From assembly GCF_010448835.1 (NCBI RefSeq), contig NZ_CP048409.1:3542001-3606000 (forward strand): a DNA stretch of 64,000 nt, read 5' to 3'. The notes beneath the pieces are model-generated. The model was given only the letters and a program-made list of their open reading frames with translations, was not told the DNA's origin and made no database searches. Positions 1 through 7,918 of the stretch are shown piece after piece. Position numbers and translations under genes: made by a program. How positions within the stretch are numbered: the first letter of the stretch is position 1; the number at the start of each line of letters is the position of its first letter. Source of the DNA: Draconibacterium halophilum (GTDB lineage: Bacteria; Bacteroidota; Bacteroidia; Bacteroidales; Prolixibacteraceae).

Positions 1-394
1 TTTTAAACGTCTATCATCAATTTCATCAATCTTTAATGGCATATCGGAACTATATAGAGTTGCCACACAAAAAGAAACAGAAGAATTCCTAAAAGAAGAT
101 TTTATCAATTTAGAAGAGGATTTCACTGTAGATAATGTCGGGAAAGCTAATCGAAAACGAATTGCAATGGCAGTTGATACGTTCAATGATTTTAGCAATG
201 ATGATAAGGATAAAATTTTCTCATATATAAAGGATTACTGTAAGGACATTCCTTATGATATAAACAACAAAAAATTTACAATAAAGAATGAAGAAGGTCT
301 AAAGCATTTGCTTTGGGGTATTGAGCAACGATATTACACAACTAAAGTTGGTAATGAAAAAAGAGTGGCAAACTCAATTTCAAAAGTTGAATAA
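1..394 (+). CDS. Hypothetical protein, 3' part only
   Basis: Open frame runs from the left edge (first full codon at base 2) to TAA at 394, giving about 130 visible residues with no start codon required inside the window. The C-terminal part is rich in charged residues and ends with a stretch around LLWGIEQRYYTTKVGNEKR that I associate with a small conserved Bacteroidota family of unknown function. An internal ATG at 167 could be taken as a start, but the upstream coding frame is continuous, so a partial gene is more likely. It lies in front of the endonuclease gene with a 132-bp gap. Function is not known. Confidence 0.6.
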   Translation, partial: FKRLSSISSIFNGISELYRVATQKETEEFLKEDFINLEEDFTVDNVGKANRKRIAMAVDTFNDFSNDDKDKIFSYIKDYCKDIPYDINNKKFTIKNEEGLKHLLWGIEQRYYTTKVGNEKRVANSISKVE

Positions 395-526
395 TAATTT
401 GGATTTAATAACATTTTTAATCATATTTATGGTCATATTTTTAAAACTAAACCCCTAAAAACAAACAGCTTCAATTGCTAAATGCTTTCTATACATTGCA
501 ACTACAAACCCTAAAAACAAAACACC

Positions 527-1495
527 ATGGTATCACACCCTCAACCTCCCGACAATGGATTTACATTTAATGTAAGCACCGAAAAACGACGTTTAACTTA
601 CCATTTCAAAAAAAGGGGAATCCCTAAAAAAGAAAAAGGAAAAGTATTAATTGCAACTTGGAACCTTACCAATTTTGGACAACAAAAGCGCACACCCCAC
701 CACCTCGAAATAATGGCGCACATACTAAGCAAATTCGATGTAATTGCCGTACAGGAAGTAGCCGATAACTTAGAACAATTCGACACATTATTAAATGAAA
801 TGGATGGCAACTACGAAGCCTTCTTCTCCGATATTGCCGGTAATTACGAGCGCCTTGGTTTTATTTACGATGCAACAAAGCTCAAACGCCGGGGCTTGGT
901 TGCCGAATTGGCAATGCGTAACAGCCAACGGAAACATATCACCATTGAGGTCGGCGATGAAAAAGAGGAACAAGAGTTCAGCGGTTTCAACCGCAACCCA
1001 TACATGGCAACCTTTTATGCCGATAACTTTGAATTCACACTTGTTAATGTCCACCTTTACCGGTCAAACAAAAACATCCGCTTACTAGAAACAAAAGCCA
1101 TATCAAACTGGGCACGCAAACGCTGCGAAAAACCTTTAAGCAATGTACCATCAAAAGACATCATGCTCCTTGGCGATTTCAACATGCCCAAACTCTCCGA
1201 AGAAGACCAGTATTACAGCGAGATAACCCACAATGGGCTTGTTGCGCCATTGCACGAAACCGAATACATTGGCAGCAACCTGGCAGGTGACAAAAACTAC
1301 GACCAGTTATTTTTCTTTCCAAAGCATACCAACGAAGATTTCAACAACGGGAAAATTGGTGTAGTCGACTTCGATAATTGCGTATTCAAAGACTTATGGA
1401 AATCCGATAAATCACACAAAAAGGAATACTTCTTCCAGTACATCCGTTATTACATGGCCGACCATAGGCCACTATGGGCCCAATTCAACTATTAA
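527..1495 (+). CDS. Endonuclease/exonuclease/phosphatase (EEP) family hydrolase
   Basis: 322 residues. The fold markers of the metal-dependent EEP superfamily (DNase I, exonuclease III, sphingomyelinase relatives) are all visible in order: ATWNLTNFG near residue 43, VIAVQEVADN near 73, the NVHLYRS block near 173, LGDFNMP near 215 and the C-terminal MADHRPLW (catalytic Asp-His pair) near 309. No clear signal peptide. The substrate could be DNA, a phospholipid head group or another phosphoester; the sequence does not decide. Start ATG at 527 is the first in frame. It precedes the 21-bp-phased GTAGG array and the lysis-like genes, which may or may not be functionally linked. Confidence 0.85.
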   Translation: MVSHPQPPDNGFTFNVSTEKRRLTYHFKKRGIPKKEKGKVLIATWNLTNFGQQKRTPHHLEIMAHILSKFDVIAVQEVADNLEQFDTLLNEMDGNYEAFFSDIAGNYERLGFIYDATKLKRRGLVAELAMRNSQRKHITIEVGDEKEEQEFSGFNRNPYMATFYADNFEFTLVNVHLYRSNKNIRLLETKAISNWARKRCEKPLSNVPSKDIMLLGDFNMPKLSEEDQYYSEITHNGLVAPLHETEYIGSNLAGDKNYDQLFFFPKHTNEDFNNGKIGVVDFDNCVFKDLWKSDKSHKKEYFFQYIRYYMADHRPLWAQFNY

Positions 1496-1502
1496 ACTGC
1501 AA

Positions 1503-1712
1503 GTAGGGGCATAACTTCCACATGTAGGAAATAATTATTTAAATGTAGGGCTACACAAAATAGCAGTAGGAGCCAGAAAAATAAAAGTAGGATGTCTTCA
1601 CCGGTTTGTAGGAACACATAATTAAAAAGTAGGTATTAATAAATAAACTGTAGGAACAAACAATTAACTGGTAGGAACAAATAAATTGAAAGTAGGAATA
1701 CCTCATCTACAA
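1503..1712. repeat. Ten GTAGG motifs at exact 21-bp spacing
   Basis: GTAGG begins at 1503, 1524, 1545, 1566, 1587, 1608, 1629, 1650, 1671 and 1692, every step being exactly 21 bp. The sixth base is mostly A (seven of ten). The remaining 15-16 bases of each unit are AT-rich and not conserved. The array fills almost all of the gap between the EEP gene (stop at 1495) and the gene at 1758, and stops about 45 bp before that gene. Every unit-long reading frame meets stop codons, so it is not a coding repeat. 21 bp is two turns of B-DNA, so all motifs face the same side of the helix, as expected for an array of protein-binding sites. What binds is unknown. Confidence 0.9.
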
Positions 1713-1757
1713 AAATGAAAAAAATGAACCTTTATATTAACTAAAACAAATTAAATT

Positions 1758-2417
1758 ATGGCATCTAAATTAAAGAACACTGAAGCAGCGCTTCTTGAAA
1801 ACTATCGTGTAGCATTAGAAAATGCCGAATCCCAACCTGAAATCGCACAAGAACTAAACGAAATTGGCTACAGCCCCGAAGTAATTTCCGAGGGCAAAGC
1901 AATTTATGAAGAAACACGTTTAGCCTATGACACAAACAAAACCGAAGATGATGAAACATCTGTGGCATCAGCTACTTTCAAAGAAAAAAGAAAAGAACTT
2001 GAAGACTTTTTCATTGTACACCGTAAAAAAGCCCGTGTAATCTTCCGGAACGATGAAGTAACACAAGAAAAACTGGCAATCGACCATTATCCTTCAGGGG
2101 CTTATGTGAAATGGCTTGAGCAAGTCAAGAAATTTTATACGGTGGCAGCTTCCGATACTGAAATACAAAATAAATTAGCCCGCCTGGCAATTTCTGTTGA
2201 TGAAATATCACAAGGCAATACCCTCGTGTCGGAGATTGAAACAGCACGTGCAAATTACTTACGCGAAGTGGGGGAATCACAAGACGCCACAAAAGCAAAA
2301 GACCAAGCATTTATGAAACTTGCAAACTGGATGCAGGACTTTTATGCCGTTGCCAAAATTGCATTAGAAGATAAACCGCAGCTATTAGAGGCACTTGGAT
2401 TAACCATCAGGTCATAA
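1758..2417 (+). CDS. Hypothetical coiled-coil-rich protein
   Basis: 219 residues, strongly helical and charged, no signal peptide and no membrane segment. I do not recognise a domain with a known activity. It starts about 45 bp downstream of the 21-bp GTAGG array and is followed after 16 bp by the holin-like gene, so it is probably the first gene of a three-gene operon with holin and amidase. A regulatory or structural role in that module is possible but is inference only. Confidence 0.75.
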   Translation: MASKLKNTEAALLENYRVALENAESQPEIAQELNEIGYSPEVISEGKAIYEETRLAYDTNKTEDDETSVASATFKEKRKELEDFFIVHRKKARVIFRNDEVTQEKLAIDHYPSGAYVKWLEQVKKFYTVAASDTEIQNKLARLAISVDEISQGNTLVSEIETARANYLREVGESQDATKAKDQAFMKLANWMQDFYAVAKIALEDKPQLLEALGLTIRS

Positions 2418-2433
2418 ACTAAAACTCTAGCAC

Positions 2434-2967
2434 ATGCAATTTAAATTCCTTTCTAAACTATTTGGTGGCTCTGCAACTGATTTTGTTGACAGCCTGACCA
2501 ACTCAATCGATGAATTCACATTATCGAAAGAAGAAAAGAACGAGTTCAAGCTAAAACTGCAAGAAAACATGTTAAAGCTTGACCAAAGCGCTGAAGAGAC
2601 CTATAGGGACGAACTAAGTGCACGTACTGAAATTATAAAAGCCGAATTAGCACAGGGTGACAAATATACAAAGCGTGCCCGCCCTACAATTATTTATGTT
2701 GGCTTGATTTTTATTTTTCTCGTCCATGTGGTGTTGCCATTTATTGCATTCTTTACAAAAAACCTCGAATACGATGCAAACAAAATGATACTACCCGAAG
2801 CCTTTTGGTGGGCATGGGGCGCTGTTGTCGGTATTTATGGTACTGGCCGCACGTTTGAGAAATTTGGAATTTCGAACAAGATAACCCAGGCGATGACTGG
2901 TTCTGGTGCTTCAAAGGCCAATCAAAAAGTTAAAGATACATTTAACAATCAAAATGCAGTAGGATGA
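2434..2967 (+). CDS. Holin-like membrane protein
   Basis: 177 residues. An N-terminal amphipathic, charged helical region (to about residue 80) is followed by a hydrophobic segment at about 88-112 and a second at about 128-145 with tryptophans and the sequence GAVVGIYGTGRTFEK, an arrangement seen in the three-TM holin-like family of phages and prophage remnants. Its last codons overlap the start of the amidase (ATGA, 2964-2967), which indicates translational coupling. Together they form a holin-endolysin pair. It could serve a prophage remnant or a domesticated lysis function; no capsid or tail genes are next to it in this window. Confidence 0.7.
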   Translation: MQFKFLSKLFGGSATDFVDSLTNSIDEFTLSKEEKNEFKLKLQENMLKLDQSAEETYRDELSARTEIIKAELAQGDKYTKRARPTIIYVGLIFIFLVHVVLPFIAFFTKNLEYDANKMILPEAFWWAWGAVVGIYGTGRTFEKFGISNKITQAMTGSGASKANQKVKDTFNNQNAVG

Positions 2968-3803
2968 TTACGGTTCGAAAACATTTATTAGTAAATGAGG
3001 CTTCCGAAAAACCAATAACCTTTAAAGAAACACCTAATAACTCAGGCCGTTTTTCAGGGGGGATGCCAGATACAATTGTAATTCATTATACCGCTGGTGG
3101 TTCATTTGTTTCTTCTGCAAATTGGCTGTTAAGGAAAGAAGCACGTGCATCCGCACATCTTGTTATAGGCCGCAAGGGCGATATTTTCCAATTGCTCGGG
3201 CTCGATAAGATATCCTGGCATGCAGGTAGAAGCGAATGGAATGGAAGAAAAAACCTCAATAATTACAGTATAGGTATTGAACTTGCCAACTATGGTTTGT
3301 TGAAAAAAAGCCCTAAAGGTTATGTTACAAGTTATGGCCAGTTAATTGACGATGACAATGTCATTTTAGCCAGCCATAAAAGCGGGGGCACTGAGTTGCC
3401 CTGGGAGCGTTACACCGAAGAGCAACTTAGTACCTTAGAAGAGGTTTGTCTTGCCATCAGGCAAAAATACAGCATCAACGAAATTGTTGGGCACGAAGAT
3501 ATTGCCCCTGTCCGCAAAACAGACCCTGGGCCGGCATTCCCAATGCTGGAATTTAAAAATAAGATTCTTTACGGACGCATGGATAATAGTGAGGAAGAAT
3601 CAAATATCACTTCATCCGGTGGGATTGTCTTGGCCAATCGTTTAAATATCCGAAATGCCCCAAGGGGTAATGCAACAACAGTTTCAGACCCATTAAAAAA
3701 AGGCACAATGTTCAATGTGCTCGAAGAAAAAGGGGAATGGGTAAAAGTTCGGGTTCAAACAGAGGGTTGGGTTCACAAGAACTATATAAAGTACTATAAA
3801 TAA
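2964..3803 (+). CDS. N-acetylmuramoyl-L-alanine amidase with C-terminal SH3 domain
   Basis: 279 residues. An amidase_2 (peptidoglycan-recognition-like) domain covers about residues 30-200, with zinc-ligand candidates in VIHYTAGG (near 39), in SAHLVIG (near 66) and in VGHEDIAPVRKTDPG (near 175). A bacterial SH3 domain follows at about 215-279 (NRLNIRNAP ... GWVHKNYI), which usually binds cell wall. No signal peptide is visible, which fits export through the overlapping holin gene upstream. The enzyme cuts the bond between muramic acid and the stem peptide. The start ATG overlaps the holin stop codon. Confidence 0.85.
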   Translation: MITVRKHLLVNEASEKPITFKETPNNSGRFSGGMPDTIVIHYTAGGSFVSSANWLLRKEARASAHLVIGRKGDIFQLLGLDKISWHAGRSEWNGRKNLNNYSIGIELANYGLLKKSPKGYVTSYGQLIDDDNVILASHKSGGTELPWERYTEEQLSTLEEVCLAIRQKYSINEIVGHEDIAPVRKTDPGPAFPMLEFKNKILYGRMDNSEEESNITSSGGIVLANRLNIRNAPRGNATTVSDPLKKGTMFNVLEEKGEWVKVRVQTEGWVHKNYIKYYK

Positions 3804-3813
3804 CCCTGCCCTA

Positions 3814-3880
3814 ATTGTAAGCACATTGGCAAGCCCCATAAGCCCACGCTTTACCAAATGCTTGCCAATAAGCTTACAAT
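3814..3880. repeat. Long hairpin, member of a second dispersed repeat family
   Basis: Arms ATTGTAAGC (3814-3822) and GCTTACAAT (3872-3880) enclose a second pair ATTGGCAAGC (3825-3834) and GCTTGCCAAT (3860-3869). The inner part, CACATTGGCAA ... TTGCCAA, recurs near 17071, 20595, 20890, 22965, 28380 and 32760. Here it follows the amidase stop directly and may act as a terminator, although no T-run follows. A smaller GCCGC-TAA-GGCGGC hairpin sits next to it near 3895-3910. The rest of the 3804-4036 gap shows no gene. Confidence 0.65.
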
Positions 3881-4036
3881 TTTGCCCTCGCAGTTGCCGC
3901 TAAGGCGGCATTGGGGTTGCCCCCCACAAATAAATTTAGCTCAATGCACAAACGTTGCTGGGATGAAAGTTACGATAAACAATATTTCCAAATATTATGA
4001 AAAGTATTAGCTTTGAACAACACCAAACCCAGTTGC

Positions 4037-4161
4037 TAACATTTTGTATATTTAACTGTGGGGGCAGTGGTAGTTTCAACTCCCCCACCCGCCTCAAGTT
4101 GGTGTGTATGCGGACTGGAAATTCTCACGAAAACCACAGCTAAACATACAATTTCACGTTA
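4037..4161 (+). repeat. attC-like site 1
   Basis: Opens with TAAC (4037-4040), 3 nt later TTGTAT, and closes with ATACAA, 6 nt, GTTA (4158-4161). This is the leftmost clear palindrome of the array. The bases in front of TAAC (CCCAGTTGC) find only a partial partner (GTTGCTGGG near 3954), so the cassette to its left is degraded or empty. The GTTATCATTC on the right is the start of cassette 1 and pairs with GAATGATAAC at 5053-5062. Confidence 0.7.
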
Positions 4162-4222
4162 TCATTCAGTTTAAACAGTATGGTGGTAGATAAAGGGGAA
4201 GTGGAATCTAGCGGAAAGAAAA

Positions 4223-4633
4223 ATGGATAAGAAAATAACCAAAATAATAAAGGAAAGATTCGCTAATAATGAATTTGATGTGAAGTCAAATTTGACGTTC
4301 TATAAGCAAAATAAAGCTGAGTTTTACGAAATGGTCAGGCGTGGAATTATCACCAAGAATGTAGGTGGTAAGATTTACTTAATCGAAAAACCAAAGCCAT
4401 TTATTAAGAAACACGCAAAATGGATAATTACAACAGTAATCGCACTGGTTGTAGCAATTACCCCATTTGTAATCAAAAAATGTGATACGGATTCCCCGGC
4501 AAATAAGCAGAAAGATATAACCCAATCGTCATACCAAGAACAAAATAAAATAGAATCTGAAAAAAATTATCAGAATTTAAACCAAGTAGATTCAATACGT
4601 TATCAAAAAACCGATTCAGCAAGCGTCCCATAA
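4223..4633 (+). CDS. Hypothetical single-pass membrane protein (cassette 1)
   Basis: 136 residues. A charged, basic N-terminal region of about 70 residues resembles a small winged-helix or helical domain without clear family. One hydrophobic segment follows (about 73-92, WIITTVIALVVAITPFVI) and then a polar, low-complexity tail rich in N, Q, S and K. The predicted topology is one membrane span. It is the first gene of the cassette bounded by 4158 and 5062. No function can be assigned; small membrane proteins of this layout are frequent in defence islands, but that is only context. Confidence 0.65.
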   Translation: MDKKITKIIKERFANNEFDVKSNLTFYKQNKAEFYEMVRRGIITKNVGGKIYLIEKPKPFIKKHAKWIITTVIALVVAITPFVIKKCDTDSPANKQKDITQSSYQEQNKIESEKNYQNLNQVDSIRYQKTDSASVP

Positions 4634-4689
4634 CTTAAAACTTAACAACACTATCGTGTTGGTTGATGTAGGAATAAAAATTTACAACT

Positions 4690-4896
4690 ATGAAAAAATT
4701 ACTATTCATTAGAAAAATCAAATTAGACTTTAATGGCAATGATCGCATGTTTATTCAATATCAAGATATCATAGATGGTGAACTATTGAGTCTTAAAGAT
4801 GAAAACAAAGGCATTCAATTTAAATTTGCCGAAGAATTAACAGCAATAACAGAGGATCATGTCATTTTTTCATTCTGGGGCGATTATAAAGGCTAA
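4690..4896 (+). CDS. Small hypothetical protein (cassette 1)
   Basis: 68 residues, no signal peptide, no membrane segment, mixed beta-rich pattern ending in FSFWGDYKG. It follows the membrane protein by 56 bp in the same cassette. I do not recognise the family. The open frame is short, but the start has an ATG directly after an A-rich stretch, and the composition matches its neighbours. The remaining 160 bp to the next palindrome show no gene. Confidence 0.5.
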   Translation: MKKLLFIRKIKLDFNGNDRMFIQYQDIIDGELLSLKDENKGIQFKFAEELTAITEDHVIFSFWGDYKG

Positions 4897-5058
4897 TAAT
4901 ATTCATAATACCTAATGCTAAACCTAAAGAACAAAAACCTTACAATACGCTTCTTTTTGAAGAAATTGCCATACAGTTTCTTTCGGGTTTCGTTCACAAG
5001 TTCATCGTGAATATAAAACAGAGGCCTTTTTACCATCACTTAGATTAAAAACCGAATG

Positions 5059-5179
5059 ATAACAAATTGTATATTTCATTTCGGTGTGGTTACTTAAAAC
5101 GGCCAGTATTTGTTATGAAACGATTGGTTAATACTTGAAATATCTTATTCCCGAAATAGAAACATACAAGTGACCGTTA
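5059..5179 (+). repeat. attC-like site 2
   Basis: TAAC (5059-5062), 3 nt, TTGTAT; closing ATACAA, 6 nt, GTTA (5176-5179). The GAATGATAAC on its left pairs with the start of cassette 1 (4158-4167). The GTTAACCGC on its right pairs with GCGGTTAAC at 6475-6483. Confidence 0.8.
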
Positions 5180-5207
5180 ACCGCAAGGTTGAAAAAATGA
5201 GACTTTA

Positions 5208-6467
5208 ATGACAGAAATTTCTTCCATAAAAAAAGGTGATTCTTTCGAAAAGAAAGTTTTTAATATTATTGACGACTTGCTTCGAAATGATGAATTCTTT
5301 GTAAGTGGAAAGAAAAGTAAGATTTTTTGGAAAAAGAAATACCCATCCTCAAAAACCGGAGAAGTTGAAGTTGATATTTCCATAGAAACCTATTTAAACG
5401 GAGCAGAAGAATATTCTTTCCTTACAGTCATCGAATGCAAGAATTACAAAGGCAAAATACCAATTAATGATATTCGTGAATTTGGTTCGGTTCTTAATGA
5501 AATCGGTGAACATAACACAAAAGGGATTTTAATATCAAGTTCTACATTTCAACAGGGGACAATAAATTTTGCGAAATCAACAAAGATTGGTTTAGGAAGA
5601 ATAAATTTCGAAAATGAAATAGATTGGATTAACCACAGATTAGATAAAAAGGGAAAAGTTCTAAGCGTAGAAATATCAAATCAACAACTTACATCTGACG
5701 ACCTTGATAGGAAAAACTTTATTGCAATTAATGAGAATCAGGTTTATGACAACTTGCCAAGCTTATTGATAGGTTTTGAAATTTTTGACAGGTTTAGAAA
5801 TCTTACTAAATACGTTGACGTTCCTTATAAAACTGAAGAAAATATTGAAAAGTCAGTAAAGGAAATTTTTGATTATTCTTTCTACAAAAATGATGAATTT
5901 GTAATAGAAAGAGCGTGTTCTAAACTGTCTGAATTATTTGATATTGAATTTATCTTTGGTGAAGAATTGCCAATTCATATTCTTGGGAAAATTGAATTTA
6001 ATCCTTTAAAAATCTTCGTCACCAAATCCTTACAAACTGACATTTATAGATGGAGGTTTACAGTTGCTCATGAATTTGGACATCTAATCCTCCACAAGCA
6101 ATTATTAAATGAATTTCTAAACAAAAAAGAAGATGGGGAAAAAACACTTTCATTTTCTCAAAGTGAAGCTTTTACAAATAACAAAAGATTAGAAATACAA
6201 GCAAATCTTTTTGCAAGCTTTTCGTTACTCCCGACTAATTCCTTTCTAAAACAGGTTGAGAAATACTTTGAGAAAGAAAATATTCACAAAGGATATTTAT
6301 ATTTAGACAATCAGCCTGTTAATCAAAGGTTAGTGCTTGGATTTTTAAATGAAATGCAATTACATTTTGGAGTGTCGAAAGATGTGGCAAAATATAGACT
6401 AATTAAATTAGGGTTATTAAAAGATGCAACCGATACTTCAATATCAAGTATAATGAGAAAATTATGA
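5208..6467 (+). CDS. Mrr-like nuclease fused to ImmA/IrrE-type metallopeptidase
   Basis: 419 residues with two recognisable parts. Residues about 8-150 look like a PD-(D/E)XK endonuclease of the Mrr/RecB-like type: EVEVDISIE near 53, then the core VIECKNYKGKI near 75, then a helix reading FGSVLNEI. Residues about 240-330 carry a zinc-peptidase signature AHEFGHLILHK (near 288) followed by a downstream glutamate region (RLEIQANLFASFSLLP near 328) as in ImmA/IrrE peptidases (COG2856). Such peptidases cleave repressors or antitoxins under stress. The fusion suggests a nuclease whose activity is controlled by proteolysis, or a defence protein. It is the only gene in cassette 2. Start ATG at 5208 is the first after the core. 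Confidence 0.8.
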   Translation: MTEISSIKKGDSFEKKVFNIIDDLLRNDEFFVSGKKSKIFWKKKYPSSKTGEVEVDISIETYLNGAEEYSFLTVIECKNYKGKIPINDIREFGSVLNEIGEHNTKGILISSSTFQQGTINFAKSTKIGLGRINFENEIDWINHRLDKKGKVLSVEISNQQLTSDDLDRKNFIAINENQVYDNLPSLLIGFEIFDRFRNLTKYVDVPYKTEENIEKSVKEIFDYSFYKNDEFVIERACSKLSELFDIEFIFGEELPIHILGKIEFNPLKIFVTKSLQTDIYRWRFTVAHEFGHLILHKQLLNEFLNKKEDGEKTLSFSQSEAFTNNKRLEIQANLFASFSLLPTNSFLKQVEKYFEKENIHKGYLYLDNQPVNQRLVLGFLNEMQLHFGVSKDVAKYRLIKLGLLKDATDTSISSIMRKL

Positions 6468-6479
6468 AAACCCAGCGGT

Positions 6480-6606
6480 TAACAAATTGTAAATTGCATT
6501 GCGGGGTTTGTGGTGTGTCGTTCGCTGGATTCTCGCAACATCGTTCCGTCCTGCCGGACAGGAACGAGCTCCGAAATCCGCAACGACAACTTACAAGTGA
6601 CCGTTA
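6480..6606 (+). repeat. attC-like site 3
   Basis: TAAC (6480-6483), 3 nt, TTGTAA; closing TTACAA, 6 nt, GTTA (6603-6606). It is nearly the same sequence as site 6, which carries the group II intron, and so gives the uninterrupted form of that site. The internal part has a CCTGCCGGACAGG palindrome. Confidence 0.85.
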
Positions 6607-6630
6607 CATGTAATTTTGAAGAGAACACAA

Positions 6631-7143
6631 ATGAGAACTATTTTAGTAATACTTTCAATATTATTTTCTTGCAGTCTTAACGCACAGACTAAAGAAAAAA
6701 ATCAAATTAAAATTGAGCAAGGAGAATTGGGAATTGTTCGAGATTCCAATTTGGAATTTAAACTATTAGAATCAGGTGTTTATTCGAAAGACAGATTGTC
6801 AATAATTACAATTTATACGCTTACTGAACAGAATTTCGAACAAGATTGTAACGTCTATTCAAAGTATGGTAAGAAATATGACATTAAGATATCGACAAAG
6901 TATCAATTTAACAGAGAAGCTATTTCTAATATCTCAAAGCTTTCAAATCCAATCCCCTTAGATTATTTAAAATATGAGTTAATACCAGAAATAAGATTTG
7001 CAGCAAGAGAAATAACAGGATATTACACATTTGATGAATTAGACCAGAATAAGGCAGGTAAAGAAATATTGGAATTTCTTAAGACTCGCTTGAAAACCGG
7101 AGTTTTAATAAAATCAATTGATATTGAAATAATAAATAAATAA
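6631..7143 (+). CDS. Secreted protein with SPFH/prohibitin-like C-terminal part (cassette 3)
   Basis: The ATG at 6631 gives 170 residues starting with a clear signal peptide (MRTILVILSILFSCSLNAQ). A TTG at 6616 in frame is less likely, since the hydrophobic core would move inward. The region from about residue 70 to 168 (YDIKISTKYQFN, PEIRFAAREITGYYTFDEL, KTGVLIKSIDIEI) follows the pattern of the SPFH/Band 7 domain (prohibitin, HflK/HflC, flotillin), but as a short exported form. It is the only gene of the cassette 6603-7174. The identification with SPFH is by pattern only. Role unknown. Confidence 0.6.
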   Translation: MRTILVILSILFSCSLNAQTKEKNQIKIEQGELGIVRDSNLEFKLLESGVYSKDRLSIITIYTLTEQNFEQDCNVYSKYGKKYDIKISTKYQFNREAISNISKLSNPIPLDYLKYELIPEIRFAAREITGYYTFDELDQNKAGKEILEFLKTRLKTGVLIKSIDIEIINK

Positions 7144-7160
7144 ATAAATAAATAAATAAA
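7133..7160. repeat. Tetranucleotide tract (ATAA)7
   Basis: About seven uninterrupted units of ATAA at the 3' end of the SPFH-like gene. The stop codon of that gene (7141-7143) lies inside the tract, so slippage in multiples of four would change only the extreme C-terminus or the stop position. It is AT-only simple sequence just before an attC-like core. Confidence 0.75.
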
Positions 7161-7170
7161 AAACTACATG

Positions 7171-7295
7171 TAACACAGTGTAAATTTAATAGCGGGTTCG
7201 GTGGGTGTTCCAACGTAGGATTCACGCCCAATTATCCGTTCCTATCGGACGGATAACCGCACGTAAATCCGCTACTAAACTTACACAAACCGTTA
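7171..7295 (+). repeat. attC-like site 4
   Basis: TAAC (7171-7174), 3 nt, GTGTAA; closing TTACAC, 5 nt, GTTA (7292-7295). Left flank CTACATGTAAC pairs with GTTACATGTA at 6603-6612. Right flank GTTAGCGGGA pairs with TCCCGCTAAC at 8940-8949. Confidence 0.85.
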
Positions 7296-7341
7296 GCGGG
7301 AATTTAAAAATAGAGAATGAGAAATTTAAAAATACAGCATC

Positions 7342-7914
7342 ATGAAAAAAACTTGGAATTTTTATTTCAATTTAGCACAAATACTCTTATTGAGTTCATT
7401 TGTCTCTTGCAATAATTATAAGGAGAAAACTTTTCTTGATTTTGAGTTTGGCATGACTTATAATGAATATATTAATCATGCACGAAGTCTTCAGAAATCA
7501 GGTTTCATTAGTAATCTTAATGGAACGGACTTTGATTATACTATAAAACTTAGTGAAAATGAATTTGTATTCTTCCGTGTTCATGCGTATGTATATTCAA
7601 ATTCTAGACTTTCAATGATAAGTGCTGATTCAAAATATGATTTGAATGACAAGGAAAAAGAACAATTATATAAAATTTTTGTCGCAAACCGAGGACAAAC
7701 AACCGAACCATACAGAAAATCCTATTCTGAAAATATCTGGAGAGCAATTTGGGACTATCGAAATACAGATACAAGAATCGTATTTGTAGACAAAGATGAA
7801 GATGGTGAATGGGAAACATCAATTAATTACATGGCAACAGGGAATCTTAGAGATAGAATCGACAGGAAGGACAAAAAAGAAAATGGGATTATAGATGTGA
7901 AAAATAAATATTAG
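7342..7914 (+). CDS. Hypothetical lipoprotein (cassette 4)
   Basis: 190 residues. N-terminal lipoprotein signal (LAQILLLSSFVSC, lipobox cysteine near residue 23). The mature part is polar, with a short acidic loop reading DKDEDGEWET near 153 that could bind a divalent ion. No known family recognised. It shares cassette 4 with the next gene, 4 bp downstream of its stop codon, so both are likely co-transcribed. Whether the two act together is unknown. Confidence 0.7.
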   Translation: MKKTWNFYFNLAQILLLSSFVSCNNYKEKTFLDFEFGMTYNEYINHARSLQKSGFISNLNGTDFDYTIKLSENEFVFFRVHAYVYSNSRLSMISADSKYDLNDKEKEQLYKIFVANRGQTTEPYRKSYSENIWRAIWDYRNTDTRIVFVDKDEDGEWETSINYMATGNLRDRIDRKDKKENGIIDVKNKY

Positions 7915-7918
7915 TGTC

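Noticed and set aside
1503..1712. CRISPR array or coding repeat for the 21-bp-phased motif
   Set aside because: The constant part is only 5-6 bp and the spacers 15-16 bp, too short for CRISPR. Stop codons occur in all frames, and no cas gene is near.
3896..4036. A further attC-like site and an empty mini-cassette left of site 1
   Set aside because: GTTGCTGGG near 3954 and CCCAGTTGCTAAC at 4028-4040 match only in part, and the opening half of the supposed site is unclear. Kept only as a hint.
4037..4161. Palindromes interpreted as terminators only
   Set aside because: They lack T-runs, are about 125 bp long with fixed core boxes, and their outer flanks match across the gene and not across the hairpin.
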